Shown piece after piece: positions 7,227-16,879 of a stretch of 59,835 nucleotides of DNA. The notes beneath the pieces were generated by a model. That model did no database searches. It was not told the DNA's origin and worked only from the letters and a program-made list of their open reading frames with translations. The DNA comes from Bradyrhizobium sp. Gha (GTDB lineage Bacteria; Pseudomonadota; Alphaproteobacteria; Rhizobiales; Xanthobacteraceae), in NCBI RefSeq assembly GCF_900113735.1, contig NZ_FOQM01000047.1, forward strand, positions 1 through 59,835, in the 5' to 3' direction. The position numbers and the translations under genes were made by a program. Each line of letters begins with the position of its first letter. Position 1 is the stretch's first letter.

Positions 7227-9185
7227 TCATCGGGCGGTGACGTTGCGGCCCGCGAAGGGAGTTACACTATTGTTGTCGTTCTTTGCCTCCGCGATGCAGG
7301 TATCGACCGCCTCACGCAGCGAGGTGACATAGAAATCCGCCCCCACGCTCGATCGTACCTTTTCGTCGTGAAGAACTTCATCGTCCGCCGGCCACAGTCC
7401 AACCAGAATTGGAAGACCCGGTGCCCGCTGCCTCAACCTCTGGAGCAGGTACCGAAGATGGGACGGGTTGCCTCTGATATCGAGGTAGGACACGCAGATC
7501 ATCGCGACACCGGCCACGTCGAGCGACGAGATCGCCCCGCGGGACGCCGCCCGGTAGCTTGTTGCCGTCGCCCCCAGGCCGTGCTTTCCGAGCAGTTGCG
7601 CCAGCATCGCGGAGGCGGACTCGTCCAAGGGACCTTTGCCTGCGAGGCACATCACGGCGCCGGGTCCCTGCCACGCGGGTTTGAGCCACCGTGTATCGGC
7701 CACTTGCCGAGGAGGAGGCTCTTTGGCCATTTTGCGCTGGTCGATAGGCGTGCCCGCGGCCTGAATCTTCGCGACGGGATCGCGGTCCTCATGTACGGCC
7801 AACTCGCGGATCAGTTCGTCGATCGTGTTTTTGACGCCTTCGAGTTGCTGCCGTCCCACGGCGCCGCGCTCAGCATCGTTCGCGGCGAGCTGAAGACCCT
7901 TGAGCGCCACCTCGTCGTAGTAGGAGGACAGCGACCTCTCCGTCAGCAGGAGCTCGGCATGATCCTGAGCCTCATCGGCATCCCCGGCGAGGATACGCTG
8001 ATAGAAGCTTTCGACGGGAGTGAGCGGCGGACGATCGCCGAGGAGGACGTCCAGAAATTCCAGGCGGTCCACGTGCCTGCCGAGCACGACAAGACAGAGG
8101 GTGAGGGGCATGGACAGCACCAGTCCGACCGATCCCCAGAGCCAGCTCCAGAAGATCGCCGAGACGACGACGGCAAACGGAGAGAGGCCGGTGCTGTGCC
8201 CGTACAGGATCGGCTCCACGCCTTGGCTGACGGCGAGCTCCACCACGACGTAGAGCACCGCCGTCCACACCGCCATCGACCAGCCAGGATCGACGGCCGT
8301 TGCCAAGGCGATCGGCAGTCCCGCCGAGATGAACGATCCGATGTACGGCACGAACCGCAACAATCCTGAGAGAATGCCCCAAAGCAGCGGGTTAGGCACG
8401 CCGATCAGGAACAATCCAGTCGCTATGACGGCGCCAAAGGCCGAGTTCAGGCCGAGTTGCGCCAGAAAGTATCGGCTCAGCCGCGTGCCCGCATCGTCCA
8501 TCGCTGTGGTCGTGCGATGCAGGTCGGTCGAGCCGAACAGGCGAATCATGCGGTCCCGCAGGTCTTCCTTCTGCATGAGTACGAAGATTGCGACGATAAT
8601 GACGATGCCGAGCGTGGCGAACGGCGAGAGTACCGGCGAAAGATACTTCTCAAGCAGGCCGATCGGACCGGCCGGAGCCGCGCCCGATGGCTTCTCGCCG
8701 GCCTTTTTGCCGGAATCCGCGGGCATCGGAGCGCCTTCGCTGCTTGGTACGTTCGTGTTCTTGAAGACGTAGCCGAGGTGCTCCGCGATCCCCGACATCT
8801 TGTCGAGGGCGAAGCCGCGTACTTTCGCGACCTTTGTTTCGATGGTCGTCGCATATTGTGGCGCACGGCTCGCGAGCTGCGCGACCTGCGTGCCAACGAA
8901 GGTGCCGATCAGCCCGATGATCGCGAAGGCGATGAGGACCGCGAGGAGCACGGATGGGACGCGGCCGAGCCGCCATCTGCGAAGCAGGTCGACCAGCGGC
9001 GAGAGCACGAACGAAAGCAGGATGGCAGCGGTGATTGGCACAAGCACTTCGCGGGCAAGGTAAAGCGCCGCGATAACGACGACGCCCACCTGAAGCGAGA
9101 GAACCGACCCAATTCCTGGGCCCGCTGCTGACGGAATTCTCTCTTCGCCCGTCGATGCTGGTTCGCTTGGATTCGCCACAAACAT
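7227..9185 (-). CDS. AI-2E family (PerM-like) transporter with extra cytoplasmic C-terminal domain
   Basis: About 652 residues from the ATG at 9185. A longer frame to 9305 is rejected because an EcfG-like promoter lies inside it. Residues about 35-385 form the AI-2E exporter/permease fold: paired N-terminal helices (VGVVVIAALYLAREVLVPI), a large loop, then helices with GVPNPLLWGILSGLLRFVPYIGSFISAG split into family motifs. From about residue 420 there is a long cytoplasmic region ending in a Rossmann-like domain (AVMCLAGKGPLDESASAML, SLDVAGVAMICVSYL, GADFYVTSLREAVDTC) resembling the fold of B12-binding domains but without a visible cobalamin-ligand DxHxxG motif. The substrate is unknown. It stands alone with its own promoter. 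Confidence 0.8.
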   Translation of the reverse strand: MFVANPSEPASTGEERIPSAAGPGIGSVLSLQVGVVVIAALYLAREVLVPITAAILLSFVLSPLVDLLRRWRLGRVPSVLLAVLIAFAIIGLIGTFVGTQVAQLASRAPQYATTIETKVAKVRGFALDKMSGIAEHLGYVFKNTNVPSSEGAPMPADSGKKAGEKPSGAAPAGPIGLLEKYLSPVLSPFATLGIVIIVAIFVLMQKEDLRDRMIRLFGSTDLHRTTTAMDDAGTRLSRYFLAQLGLNSAFGAVIATGLFLIGVPNPLLWGILSGLLRFVPYIGSFISAGLPIALATAVDPGWSMAVWTAVLYVVVELAVSQGVEPILYGHSTGLSPFAVVVSAIFWSWLWGSVGLVLSMPLTLCLVVLGRHVDRLEFLDVLLGDRPPLTPVESFYQRILAGDADEAQDHAELLLTERSLSSYYDEVALKGLQLAANDAERGAVGRQQLEGVKNTIDELIRELAVHEDRDPVAKIQAAGTPIDQRKMAKEPPPRQVADTRWLKPAWQGPGAVMCLAGKGPLDESASAMLAQLLGKHGLGATATSYRAASRGAISSLDVAGVAMICVSYLDIRGNPSHLRYLLQRLRQRAPGLPILVGLWPADDEVLHDEKVRSSVGADFYVTSLREAVDTCIAEAKNDNNSVTPFAGRNVTAR

Positions 9186-9511
9186 ATCCTTTCGTTCGTG
9201 CGAAGCCGGAATGCCGCTCCTCCCATGCCGGAATCGAACCGCGCCCCTCAGGAAACGTTCCTGCGCACGTTCGAACGGAAAGGAGTCAGCAAAGGGCATA
9301 CTCAATCGGATCAGGGCTACGGGAGCCCCTCACTCGTGCATCTGCTTGAATGCCTCTGGCGCATGACCAAGTGCGTGCGGTGGAGGTGACCTCAACTCGT
9401 TCTGCCCCGAGAAATCCACTGGGAAGTGGTGCTCAAGCGCGCGATTCGGCCCGAAACCAACCCGACGGCAGCACGTTGGTCAGACATGGGGTGCACCCGC
9501 GGAGCCCGCAC
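9186..9511. other. divergent intergenic region
   Basis: Apart from the EcfG-like promoter for the leftward transporter, nothing convincing was seen. No matching promoter for the rightward zinc-ribbon gene was found. Confidence 0.4.
9237..9261 (-). promoter_or_regulatory. sigma-EcfG-like promoter of the AI-2E transporter
   Basis: On the minus strand GGAAC (9261-9257) and GGTT (9240-9237) are separated by 16 nt. The -10 ends 52 nt upstream of the ATG at 9185. The site falls inside the longer open frame and therefore argues for the downstream start. Confidence 0.6.
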
Positions 9512-9712
9512 ATGATCGAAACGGATATCCTTCTGGTGAAGTGCCCGAGCTGCGGCGCATGGCCGATGGCCGCGCGCGCGCCGAAAGCCGGCTACGCGGA
9601 ACGCGACGTGAGGCTGAAATGCGCCAAGTGCGGTCATGGCGAGGAAGGTCGGCTGCAACGCTCCGCCTCCGCCGAGCGCTTGCCGCGGCAGCCGCATGTC
9701 GGCGCCGCTTGA
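9512..9712 (+). CDS. small zinc-ribbon protein
   Basis: 66 residues from the ATG at 9512. Two Cys pairs (VKCPSCGAWPMAARAP and LKCAKCGHGEEG) about 30 residues apart form a treble-clef or zinc-ribbon knuckle. The Arg/Ser-rich tail is probably disordered. No enzymatic domain is present; a zinc-stabilised nucleic-acid or protein contact is the likely role, by analogy only. The next gene starts 3 nt after the stop, so the two are probably co-transcribed. The longer upstream frame (to 9350) lacks protein-like character. Confidence 0.6.
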   Translation: MIETDILLVKCPSCGAWPMAARAPKAGYAERDVRLKCAKCGHGEEGRLQRSASAERLPRQPHVGAA

Positions 9713-9715
9713 GCG

Positions 9716-9961
9716 ATGAAAATCCGATCGCACTCGCAAAGCCACATCGTGGAACTCGATGACGGCTCGAAGTGGCAGATCTTCCCGGGCGATCTCGACC
9801 TGACGCTCGACTGGAAGCCCGAAACCGAGCTGACGGTCGTCGAAAGCGAGGACGAGATGGCGTCCCACGAACTCGTCGGCGGTGGCGCGAAAGTCCGAGT
9901 GAGACCTGCCGGCGAGAGTTGGCTTGTGCGGCAGGTCAAGGACGCTCTGAAAGAGGGTTGA
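9716..9961 (+). CDS. conserved hypothetical small acidic protein
   Basis: 81 residues, not recognised as a named family. It begins MKIRSHSQSHIVELDDGSKW and contains alternating charged/hydrophobic beta-strand-like segments (WQIFPGDLDLTLDW, ELTVVESEDE, AKVRVRPAGESWLV) with a Lys/Leu-rich C-terminal helix. There is no signal peptide or membrane segment. Its start lies 3 nt after the zinc-ribbon stop and codon use is GC3-rich, supporting a real gene. Confidence 0.6.
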   Translation: MKIRSHSQSHIVELDDGSKWQIFPGDLDLTLDWKPETELTVVESEDEMASHELVGGGAKVRVRPAGESWLVRQVKDALKEG

Positions 9962-10011
9962 GTTGCTCCGCGCTGCAGCGAGCTGCGTCCGATAGGCTCT
10001 GCCGACCAACT

Positions 10012-10194
10012 CTAATTCGTGCCTGTCGGTCGCCCGGCTATGGCGCGCTCGACCTCGTCCGCCAAAACCGCGAGGTGCGTGGCGATCCGCGCGAAAAGCT
10101 CTCGCTTGGCCGGATCTGTCGCGAGTTCACTGATTAGTTTGCACTCGGCCGAGTCGGTTCTCAGCTTCTCCAGCTGTGCGACCATGTCCTGCAT
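10012..10194 (-). CDS. small conserved hypothetical helical protein
   Basis: 60 residues (MQDMVAQLEKLRTDSAECKL, then ELFARIATHLAVLADEVERA). The whole chain is predicted helical with a heptad-like pattern. Small proteins of this kind, annotated hypothetical, are common in Bradyrhizobium, which is recalled family knowledge rather than a search. A purine-rich stretch (AAGGAAACGGGG) precedes the ATG. Function unknown. Confidence 0.6.
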   Translation of the reverse strand: MQDMVAQLEKLRTDSAECKLISELATDPAKRELFARIATHLAVLADEVERAIAGRPTGTN

Positions 10195-10207
10195 CGCCCC
10201 GTTTCCT

Positions 10208-10306
10208 TCAGGATCGCGGTCGCTCGCGGGCCGGCATCGGTGGCCGCACGACGTTGCTTGCGCATCCGCGCGGGCCGGGCAGAGGTTCTTCCAAGGATTC
10301 CTGCAT
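10208..10306 (-). CDS. possible 32-residue small protein
   Basis: ATG at 10306 is preceded by GGGGGAAAGTGACC, a good ribosome-binding site. The frame (MQESLEEPLPGPRG...) ends 13 nt before the start of the 60-residue gene, which would fit a two-gene unit. The coding signal is too short to judge. Confidence 0.3.
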   Translation of the reverse strand: MQESLEEPLPGPRGCASNVVRPPMPARERPRS

Positions 10307-11109
10307 GGTCACTTTCCCCCGAGTGACGCCGGTCTAGGCGCAAGTACCCTGCCACCCTGAAGCGGGCGCTGCCACAATGATGTTAGTTCTCGTCCCCGCC
10401 GGGTCGAGGAGCACGTATGCGTTTTTGCGCTGCAGCGCCTGTATCGGTTGCCAATTTGCCGGGATTCATATGAAATCGCACGGCCCCGTAAGGATCGAAT
10501 TTCAGAAAGCATGTTGCCGGGGAGGGGTTGGTATGTTTGACGCCGCTACGACGCTCTTTCGGTTTTCGATGAGGTCTGCCGAAGCGTTGCGACTGGCGAG
10601 ACGGGCACGCACGTCGCGACCCAAGATTTTGGAAGCCGCCAATAGGGGCGAGGTTTGCCCGGAGCAATTGCGCCAAGTCGGGCACCACGCGCTTTCACGT
10701 GCGCCCACCACGTGGCTTCGACCGCATGTGGCGGGCCATGCGCTCGGCGAGCCATTCCTCCTCCCCACCCGCCGCTTCGGGGAGTCCATGCCGGCCGCAG
10801 GGCAGAAGCCCTGAAGGAGGGCATGCCGAACTGGCTGACGATCGACGGGGCGATTGCGTCGGATGGCAAATCTGTCCTGGTCGTACACGGCTTGACCAAA
10901 GACTCGCGTTATACCGTCGGACAAGTGAACGTCGGGACCCCTACAGCTACAGCGACTTGTAGGCGGCGATCTCAAGTGCTCGAAAGCGTTGTTCGCAAAG
11001 GTGTTTTTCAGAACGCCAAGGTTTGCTGTCGGAGGGCGAGCCAACGTGAGTTTTTGCCGCCGGCATGCTACAAGGCGCGTTCTAACACCAAACGACTGGC
11101 GAAATCGTC
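10307..11109. other. about 0.8 kb without a convincing gene
   Basis: Several overlapping frames are open on both strands because of high GC, but none resembles a protein family and none has consistent third-position bias. No tRNA or clear regulatory element was seen. Confidence 0.4.
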
Positions 11110-11958
11110 ATGCGTGATGGACAACCAAGTCAAACCGCTCGGCAGGCAGCTGCTTACCGCGCCATTCACCAAACCTTGGAACGCGGGGCAATTTTCAAGG
11201 ATGAGTTTGCTCTGAGAATACTAGATGCGGAGACGGCGGCGTCCTTGAGCGAGATCGCAAGAGATGACTCCGTGCGCCCAATGCGCTTATTCATAGCCGC
11301 ACGCAGCCGGTTCTCCGAAGACACAATAGAAAATTGCGTTGCACGTGGCGTACGTCAGGTCGTGGTACTGGGTGCTGGCCTCGACACATTCTCCTTGCGA
11401 AATCCATATGCTGACTTAGGCCTTCGTGTTTTCGAGGTCGACTACCCTGCAATGCAAGTATGGAAACGTGATCGGATAAAGGCCGTAGGCCTGTCCGAGC
11501 CGCCGTCGCTTGTCTTCGCGCCCATCGATTTTGAGCGAGATAGTCTGGCAGAAGGTCTAACGAGAGTCGGTTTCGTGGTGGACGAGCCAGCGTTTTTTCA
11601 ATGGCTGGGCGTTGTACCATATCTGACAAAGCATGCGGTCTGGTCCACCCTGAAGTTCATATCCGAGTTACCACAAGCTGCCGTCGTTTTCGATTATGCC
11701 GAACCGTTTGAGAATTATCCTGCTGAGCGCCGCGCTAGCATTGTTGCAACTGCAGAAAGAGCGGCCGCGCGAGGTGAGCCTTGGCTCAGCCTCTTCGAGC
11801 CGATCGAGTTGCACCACTTGCTGCACGGCGTGGGGTTTAACGTAGTGGAAGATCTCGGTGCCAGCGAAATAGCTCAGCATTATTACGGAATCCTAGGGCG
11901 AGGCATCGCGCTCGGACCTGGTGCCCATATCGTGCGGGCACGTCAACGGGTTAACTGA
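11110..11958 (+). CDS. class I SAM-dependent methyltransferase, leucine carboxyl methyltransferase (LCMT/PPM) family
   Basis: 282 residues. The N-terminal TARQAAAYRAIHQTLERG region and the SAM-binding motif QVVVLGAGLDTFSLR (motif I, GAGLDT) around residue 85 are diagnostic of the bacterial LCMT-like family. An acidic strand-end residue is in FEVDYPAMQVWKRD, and the later GVVPYLTKHAVWSTL motif is also conserved. The enzyme should transfer a methyl group from SAM to an unknown carboxyl or hydroxyl acceptor. It stands alone, with lower GC than its flanks, which suggests separate acquisition. Confidence 0.8.
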   Translation: MRDGQPSQTARQAAAYRAIHQTLERGAIFKDEFALRILDAETAASLSEIARDDSVRPMRLFIAARSRFSEDTIENCVARGVRQVVVLGAGLDTFSLRNPYADLGLRVFEVDYPAMQVWKRDRIKAVGLSEPPSLVFAPIDFERDSLAEGLTRVGFVVDEPAFFQWLGVVPYLTKHAVWSTLKFISELPQAAVVFDYAEPFENYPAERRASIVATAERAAARGEPWLSLFEPIELHHLLHGVGFNVVEDLGASEIAQHYYGILGRGIALGPGAHIVRARQRVN

Positions 11959-12211
11959 AGCGTGGTCGGTTTCTGGCCCACCAGCGACGTAATGCCTCGT
12001 CTGACGGAGGCTCGCTCATTGCCGCTTGGCGGTTGCTCATCCTGAGTTCTTGCAGTTTGACGCGGAGCGGACTTGGAACGTGGTGGGCCCGGAACTGAAG
12101 GGTACTCGATCGCTTCTTCCAATATCTGCAACGATATCGCTGGCCGGCTTAGCTTGACCGCGGAGTAATTGGGTTTTTAGATAATTTAGCGCGGTGCCGA
12201 CGGCGCGCGAT

Positions 12212-15200
12212 ATGGATTTGTCGATGGCCAAGCTGTCTCAAGACGCCGATCTTGCGCGCAGGATCGCCGAGCTAGAACAGAAGCTCCAGTCGAGCGTGGT
12301 CGAGGTCGAACGCCTGCAGCGCGAGCTTGCAAAATCGCGGGAATGCCAAAGGGCCAGCTCGGATATCCTGGCAACGATTGCGAGCACCTCCGGTGACGCC
12401 GACTCAGCTCTGGAACAGATAGCGGAGACTACCGCCCGGCTGATCGGTGCCTTCAGCGTCTCGATCCACCTTGCCGAAAATGGTAAATGGGGCAAGGCCT
12501 ACCGCTATAGCGCGAGCGACGAGCTCCTCCGCGCGGGCTTGCCGCCGACCGCCATCAACGCGGGCGACCGCAACATGCCCGGCGCGGTGGTCGGTCGAAA
12601 CCGGCAAATCCACGTGCCGGATCTCGACGATCTCGATCCCGATCTAGCCGAGTTTTCCGGCCTACCGCACGCCCGGGCCGCCGGCACCCGGACCATGTGC
12701 GGCACGCCGCTGCGCATCCAGGGCAAGCCAATCGGCGCTCTGATCGTCTATCGCGACCGGCTCGATCCGTTCTCCGATGATGAGCTCGTGCTGCTGCGGA
12801 GCTTTGCCGGCCAGGCAGCGATGGCGCTCGAGAATGCGCGCCTGTTCAACGAGACCAGGGAAACGCTGGAGCGGCAGACCGCCACTGCCGACATCCTGAA
12901 GGTGATTGCCTCCTCGCCGTCCGACGTACAGCCGGTGTTCGACGCCATCGCGAGCAGCGCCAAGCGGCTGATCGGCGGCTTTTCGACGGCGGTTTTCCGC
13001 TTCGTCGACGACATTGCGCACCTTGCGGCCTTCACGCCGACTAGCTCGGCCGCTGATAAGGTGCTGAAGGCCGGATTTCCGACCCCCGTCGCTCGCTTCG
13101 AGCCGTTCAGGCTCGCACAGGCTGGCAAACCGGTGCAGATTGGCGATATCGAGACGCTTCCCGACTCGCAGAAAAAGCAGATCGCTCGTGCGCGTGGTTT
13201 CCGCAGCATGCTGCTCGCGCCGTTGATGAGCGACCATGTGCCGATCGGCCTGATCAGCGTGACGCGGCTCGAAGCGGGGTCGTTCGTGGATCACCACGTG
13301 CAGTTGCTGCAAACCTCCGCCGACCAAGCAGTGATCGCTATCGAGAACGCGCGTCTGTTCGCGCAGGTTCGGTTCAGGACGCATGAGTTAAGCGAGGCCT
13401 TGCAGCGGCAGACCGCGACCGCCGATGTACTCAAGGTGATCAGTCGCTCGGCGTTCGATCTGAGGACCGTGCTGGACGCCCTGCTCTCGTCAGCCTGTCG
13501 GCTGTGCGACGCCGAGATTGGAACGATCCGCTACGAACACAAGGGCAATTACCGGCTTGCCGCCACCTATGGCTGCAAACCCGAATGGATCGAGCACTTC
13601 CAGACCTACACGACGAAGGCAGACCGCGGCTCGATTTTCGGCCGAACTATTCTTGATGGCCGTCCCGTTCACGTCCCGGATTTACTCGCTGATCCCGACT
13701 TCAATCGCCCGCAAGCACAAAAGCTCATTGGCATGCGGGCCGCGCTTGGTGTCCCGCTCGTCCGGGAGGGGCACGCCTTCGGTGTCATCAACCTGTTTCG
13801 CTTCGCCGTAGGGTCTTTCGAGGACAAGCAGATCGAACTGGTAACAACATTCGCCGATCAAGCGGTGATCGCGATCGAGAACGTCAAATTGTTTGAACAA
13901 GTGCAGGCGAAGACGCGCGACGTCTCCGAGGCTCTAACCTATCTGACCGGAAGTGCCAACATTCTCAAGGTGATCGCCTCGTCGCCGACCGACGTTGAGC
14001 CGGTGTTGCGCACCATCGTTGAGAGTGCCTGCGAGCTCTGCGAGGCCTATGATTCGGTGGTAATTCTGAAGGAGGGCGAGGATCTCGTCGTTCGGGCGCA
14101 TCACGGACCGATCGGAATGGGAACTCAGACGTGGACCGACGACCGCACTTCCGTGTCGGGCCTCGCAATTGCCGACCGGGTGCCGGTACACTTGCATGAC
14201 GTCCTCTCCGATGAAGGCGGCGACTTTCCTATTGCGCAGGCGATGTCACGACAGGATGGTTGCCGGACCCTTCTTGCCGTGCCGATGCTAAGCGAAGGTG
14301 AGAGCATTGGTGCGATCGTACTTCGTCGGGCCGAGGTCAATCCGTTTAGCGAGAAGCAGATCGCCTTGCTGCAAACCTTCGCCGATCAGGCGGTGATCGC
14401 GCTTGGCAACGTCCGCTTGTTCGAGGAGGTTCAAGCTCGCACCCGCGAACTAGCCAAATCCCTCGATGAATTGCGCGCCGCCCAGGACCGCCTAGTGCAG
14501 ACCGAGAAGCTCGCATCCCTCGGCCAGCTCACTGCCGGCATTGCGCACGAGATCAAGAATCCACTCAATTTCGTCAACAATTTCTCTTCTCTCTCCGCAG
14601 AATTGATCGGCGAGCTCAACGAGCTGCTCAGAAATGCGGAGCTCGATGAGAAGATCCGCGCAGACGTAGACGAGCTTGCGCAGATGCTGAAGGGCAACCT
14701 CGACAAGGTCGTCCAGCACGGCAAACGCGCCGATTCCATCGTCAAGAACATGTTGCTGCATTCGCGCGAGGGGGCCGGCGAACGTCGCCCGACCGACATC
14801 AATGCAATTGTCGAGGAAAGCCTCAACCTAGCGTATCACGGCGCCCGCGCGGAGAAATCCGATTTTGGCATCACGCTCAAACGCGACCTCGACCCGAACG
14901 CCGGAACAGCGGAGCTTTATCCGCAGCAGATCACGCGGGTGCTCCTCAACCTGATCTCCAATGGCTTCTATGCGGCTCACAAGCGTAAGGAAGCTGCCGA
15001 CGATGATTTCGAGCCGGCATTGAGCGCCACCACGAGAGCTCTGGCAAACGAAGTAGAGATTAGGATACGCGACAATGGCCTCGGGATTCCGGAGGAGGCC
15101 AAAGCCAAGATCTTCAGCCCCTTCTTTACGACCAAGCCGCCCGGCGAAGGCACCGGGCTGGGGCTTTCGATGAGCCACGACATCATCGTCAAACAACACG

Positions 15201-15280
15201 GCGGCAGGATCGCGTTCGTAACGGAGCCGGGAGCATTTACGGAGTTCACGATCACCCTGCCGCGGATGGTGGCAGTATAA
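12212..15280 (+). CDS. cytoplasmic multi-GAF sensor histidine kinase
   Basis: About 1022 residues; the start is uncertain between GTG 12194, ATG 12212 and ATG 12224, none with a strong ribosome-binding site. A short coiled coil (LEQKLQSSVVEVERLQREL) leads into four successive GAF domains at roughly residues 55-210, 225-400, 415-570 and 590-740. Each ends with a variant of FADQAVIAIENVRLFE and is followed by a RQTATADILKVI linker. A coiled coil leads to the HisKA box (LASLGQLTAGIAHEIKNPLN, phospho-His in AHEIKNP) and a HATPase domain with N box and G boxes (DNGLGIPEEAK, GEGTGLGLSMS). No membrane segment and no receiver domain. The cognate regulator is not adjacent. Confidence 0.85.
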   Translation: MDLSMAKLSQDADLARRIAELEQKLQSSVVEVERLQRELAKSRECQRASSDILATIASTSGDADSALEQIAETTARLIGAFSVSIHLAENGKWGKAYRYSASDELLRAGLPPTAINAGDRNMPGAVVGRNRQIHVPDLDDLDPDLAEFSGLPHARAAGTRTMCGTPLRIQGKPIGALIVYRDRLDPFSDDELVLLRSFAGQAAMALENARLFNETRETLERQTATADILKVIASSPSDVQPVFDAIASSAKRLIGGFSTAVFRFVDDIAHLAAFTPTSSAADKVLKAGFPTPVARFEPFRLAQAGKPVQIGDIETLPDSQKKQIARARGFRSMLLAPLMSDHVPIGLISVTRLEAGSFVDHHVQLLQTSADQAVIAIENARLFAQVRFRTHELSEALQRQTATADVLKVISRSAFDLRTVLDALLSSACRLCDAEIGTIRYEHKGNYRLAATYGCKPEWIEHFQTYTTKADRGSIFGRTILDGRPVHVPDLLADPDFNRPQAQKLIGMRAALGVPLVREGHAFGVINLFRFAVGSFEDKQIELVTTFADQAVIAIENVKLFEQVQAKTRDVSEALTYLTGSANILKVIASSPTDVEPVLRTIVESACELCEAYDSVVILKEGEDLVVRAHHGPIGMGTQTWTDDRTSVSGLAIADRVPVHLHDVLSDEGGDFPIAQAMSRQDGCRTLLAVPMLSEGESIGAIVLRRAEVNPFSEKQIALLQTFADQAVIALGNVRLFEEVQARTRELAKSLDELRAAQDRLVQTEKLASLGQLTAGIAHEIKNPLNFVNNFSSLSAELIGELNELLRNAELDEKIRADVDELAQMLKGNLDKVVQHGKRADSIVKNMLLHSREGAGERRPTDINAIVEESLNLAYHGARAEKSDFGITLKRDLDPNAGTAELYPQQITRVLLNLISNGFYAAHKRKEAADDDFEPALSATTRALANEVEIRIRDNGLGIPEEAKAKIFSPFFTTKPPGEGTGLGLSMSHDIIVKQHGGRIAFVTEPGAFTEFTITLPRMVAV

Positions 15281-15300
15281 GGCAATAGTGGAGGCTCGAG

Positions 15301-15779
15301 TTGAGCGCGCACTATCGCGAGCTGCGCTTTGAAAGCATCAAAGCTCATCCAGAATCCATCGGAGCCTCATGGGACTTCGAGGCAGAAAAGCCAACCTCTT
15401 GGTGGGCCGATTGCCTGCAGGCGACCACCGTTTTCGGTGGCTGCCTTAGCAATTTGCCACTAGTCGGCGTAGCTGGATGGCGATGCATGACACTCCGAAA
15501 CTACGGCATAAGGGCGTGCTGTGGGGAATGTACGTTCGGCCGACGGGCCTGACGGCCGTCCTAGTGCGTCAGGTTATTGCTCACGCCCGGACTCTCGTCG
15601 AACAAGTTTGCTTGACGGTGGTGGCTTCAAACCTTGCCGCTCGCCGGCTCTATATTGCGGCCGGTTTCGAAGAATACGGGTTGGAGCGGCGGGGCCTAGA
15701 AGTCGGAAGCGAATACTACGACCAAGTCCTCATGGTCCTGCCACTGGACCCACGCAGCGAGCATGCAACGAGCGATTGA
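15301..15779 (+). pseudogene. GNAT family N-acetyltransferase, frameshifted
   Basis: Begins with TTG at 15301. The first frame gives YRELRFESIKAHPESIGASW and WWADCLQATTVFGG, the usual N-terminal half of a GNAT. At about 15475 (after VAGWR) the frame shifts by one base to MHDTPKLRHKGVLWGMYVRP, followed by VVASNLAARRLYIAAGFEEYG and the end YDQVLMVLPL. The acetyl-CoA binding loop after MYVRP appears shortened (TGLTAVLVRQV), suggesting a small deletion as well. Two lesions make this a decayed copy. Confidence 0.7.
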
Positions 15780-15972
15780 TGTGATGTTACCTTGGTCCGG
15801 TCCTGGCCCTGAGCTGAACAACTCAGCAGCCGCCGCCATATCGGCTGTTTGCGGAAGACCGTACCTTGTACGATGGTTGCGAGGACCGCCGCTCGTGACC
15901 CATACCGGCCCCTATCCAATGGTCTCCGGTTTGGCGTAACGTTCGGGTCTCGCAGAACCATGGGAGATTGCA

Positions 15973-16791
15973 ATGTCCGATCTCAGCTCAGAACGCCCCC
16001 GGGCTCTCGTTACTGGTGCGTCGTCAGGAATCGGCGTGGCGTATGCAGAACGCCTAGCGCACGAAGGCTACGACCTCGTTCTCGTGGCTCGTCGGCAGGA
16101 ACGGCTCACCGAGTTGGCAGAACGACTGATGCGAGGGAACGGCATAACGGCCGATGTGGTCTGCGCGGATCTGACAGACCCCGCAGATCTGGCGAAAGTC
16201 GAGACATTGGTGGACAGTGATGAAACGCTAAACTTGCTGATCAACAACGCTGGATTTGCGGGCTATCAGCCATTCGTGTCAATCGATCCCGAAGTGATCG
16301 ACGATCTCATCGACATTCATGTGCGCACGGTCGCGCGACTCTCGCGAGCGGCTCTGCCGGGTATGGTACGACGGCGCAAGGGTGCGGTGATCAACATAGC
16401 GTCGCTCCTTGCCATCAGTGCGGTGTTGCCGCCAGACCCGCTCCCATCACGCGCGACCTACGCTGGAGCAAAGGCGTTTATTTTGGCCTTCACCCAGGCG
16501 CTTGCAGGCGAGCTTGGCGGCACCGGCGTCAATGTGCAGGCTTGCCTTCCGGGTCGCGTCAGTACAGAATTTCATGTCGCGCACGGCATAGACACTAGCA
16601 AGCTACCCCCAGCCATGACCGCCGAAGACGTGGTGACCGCTTCGCTATCGGCTCTATCGCGCCAAGAGATCGTTTGTATCCCCGCCCTTGCCGATCCTGC
16701 GTTGTTCGGCGAGTTAACGGAAGCGCAAATCAAAGTGTTTCGAAACAGCGCTATGCAGCCTATTCTCGCAGAGCGGTACATGAGCCGATAA
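15973..16791 (+). CDS. short-chain dehydrogenase/reductase (classical SDR)
   Basis: 272 residues with GGGAGA upstream of the ATG. The N-terminal Rossmann glycine motif is TGASSGIGVAYAERLA, followed by NNAG in LLINNAGFAGYQ. The catalytic Ser/Tyr/Lys are in NIASLLAISAV and TYAGAKAF (YxxxK). An Arg-rich segment after the second strand (VARRQERL) suggests NADP(H) preference. Substrate cannot be read from sequence. The gene is bounded by a GNAT remnant upstream and an IS fragment 88 nt downstream. Confidence 0.85.
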   Translation: MSDLSSERPRALVTGASSGIGVAYAERLAHEGYDLVLVARRQERLTELAERLMRGNGITADVVCADLTDPADLAKVETLVDSDETLNLLINNAGFAGYQPFVSIDPEVIDDLIDIHVRTVARLSRAALPGMVRRRKGAVINIASLLAISAVLPPDPLPSRATYAGAKAFILAFTQALAGELGGTGVNVQACLPGRVSTEFHVAHGIDTSKLPPAMTAEDVVTASLSALSRQEIVCIPALADPALFGELTEAQIKVFRNSAMQPILAERYMSR

Positions 16792-16879
16792 TCCGTGGAT
16801 TATGTCCGGTACTGACCCTGGGCGTGTGGAAACGCAGCGGTGCTGGTATGATTCTCTCGTGATTCTGCGGGGGGAATTG

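Noticed and set aside
7368..8369. Plus-strand 333-codon frame antisense to the AI-2E transporter
   Set aside because: Arg/His-rich random composition; the minus strand encodes a clear membrane protein.
12662..13384. Minus-strand 240-codon frame inside the four-GAF kinase
   Set aside because: Antisense to strongly conserved GAF domains.
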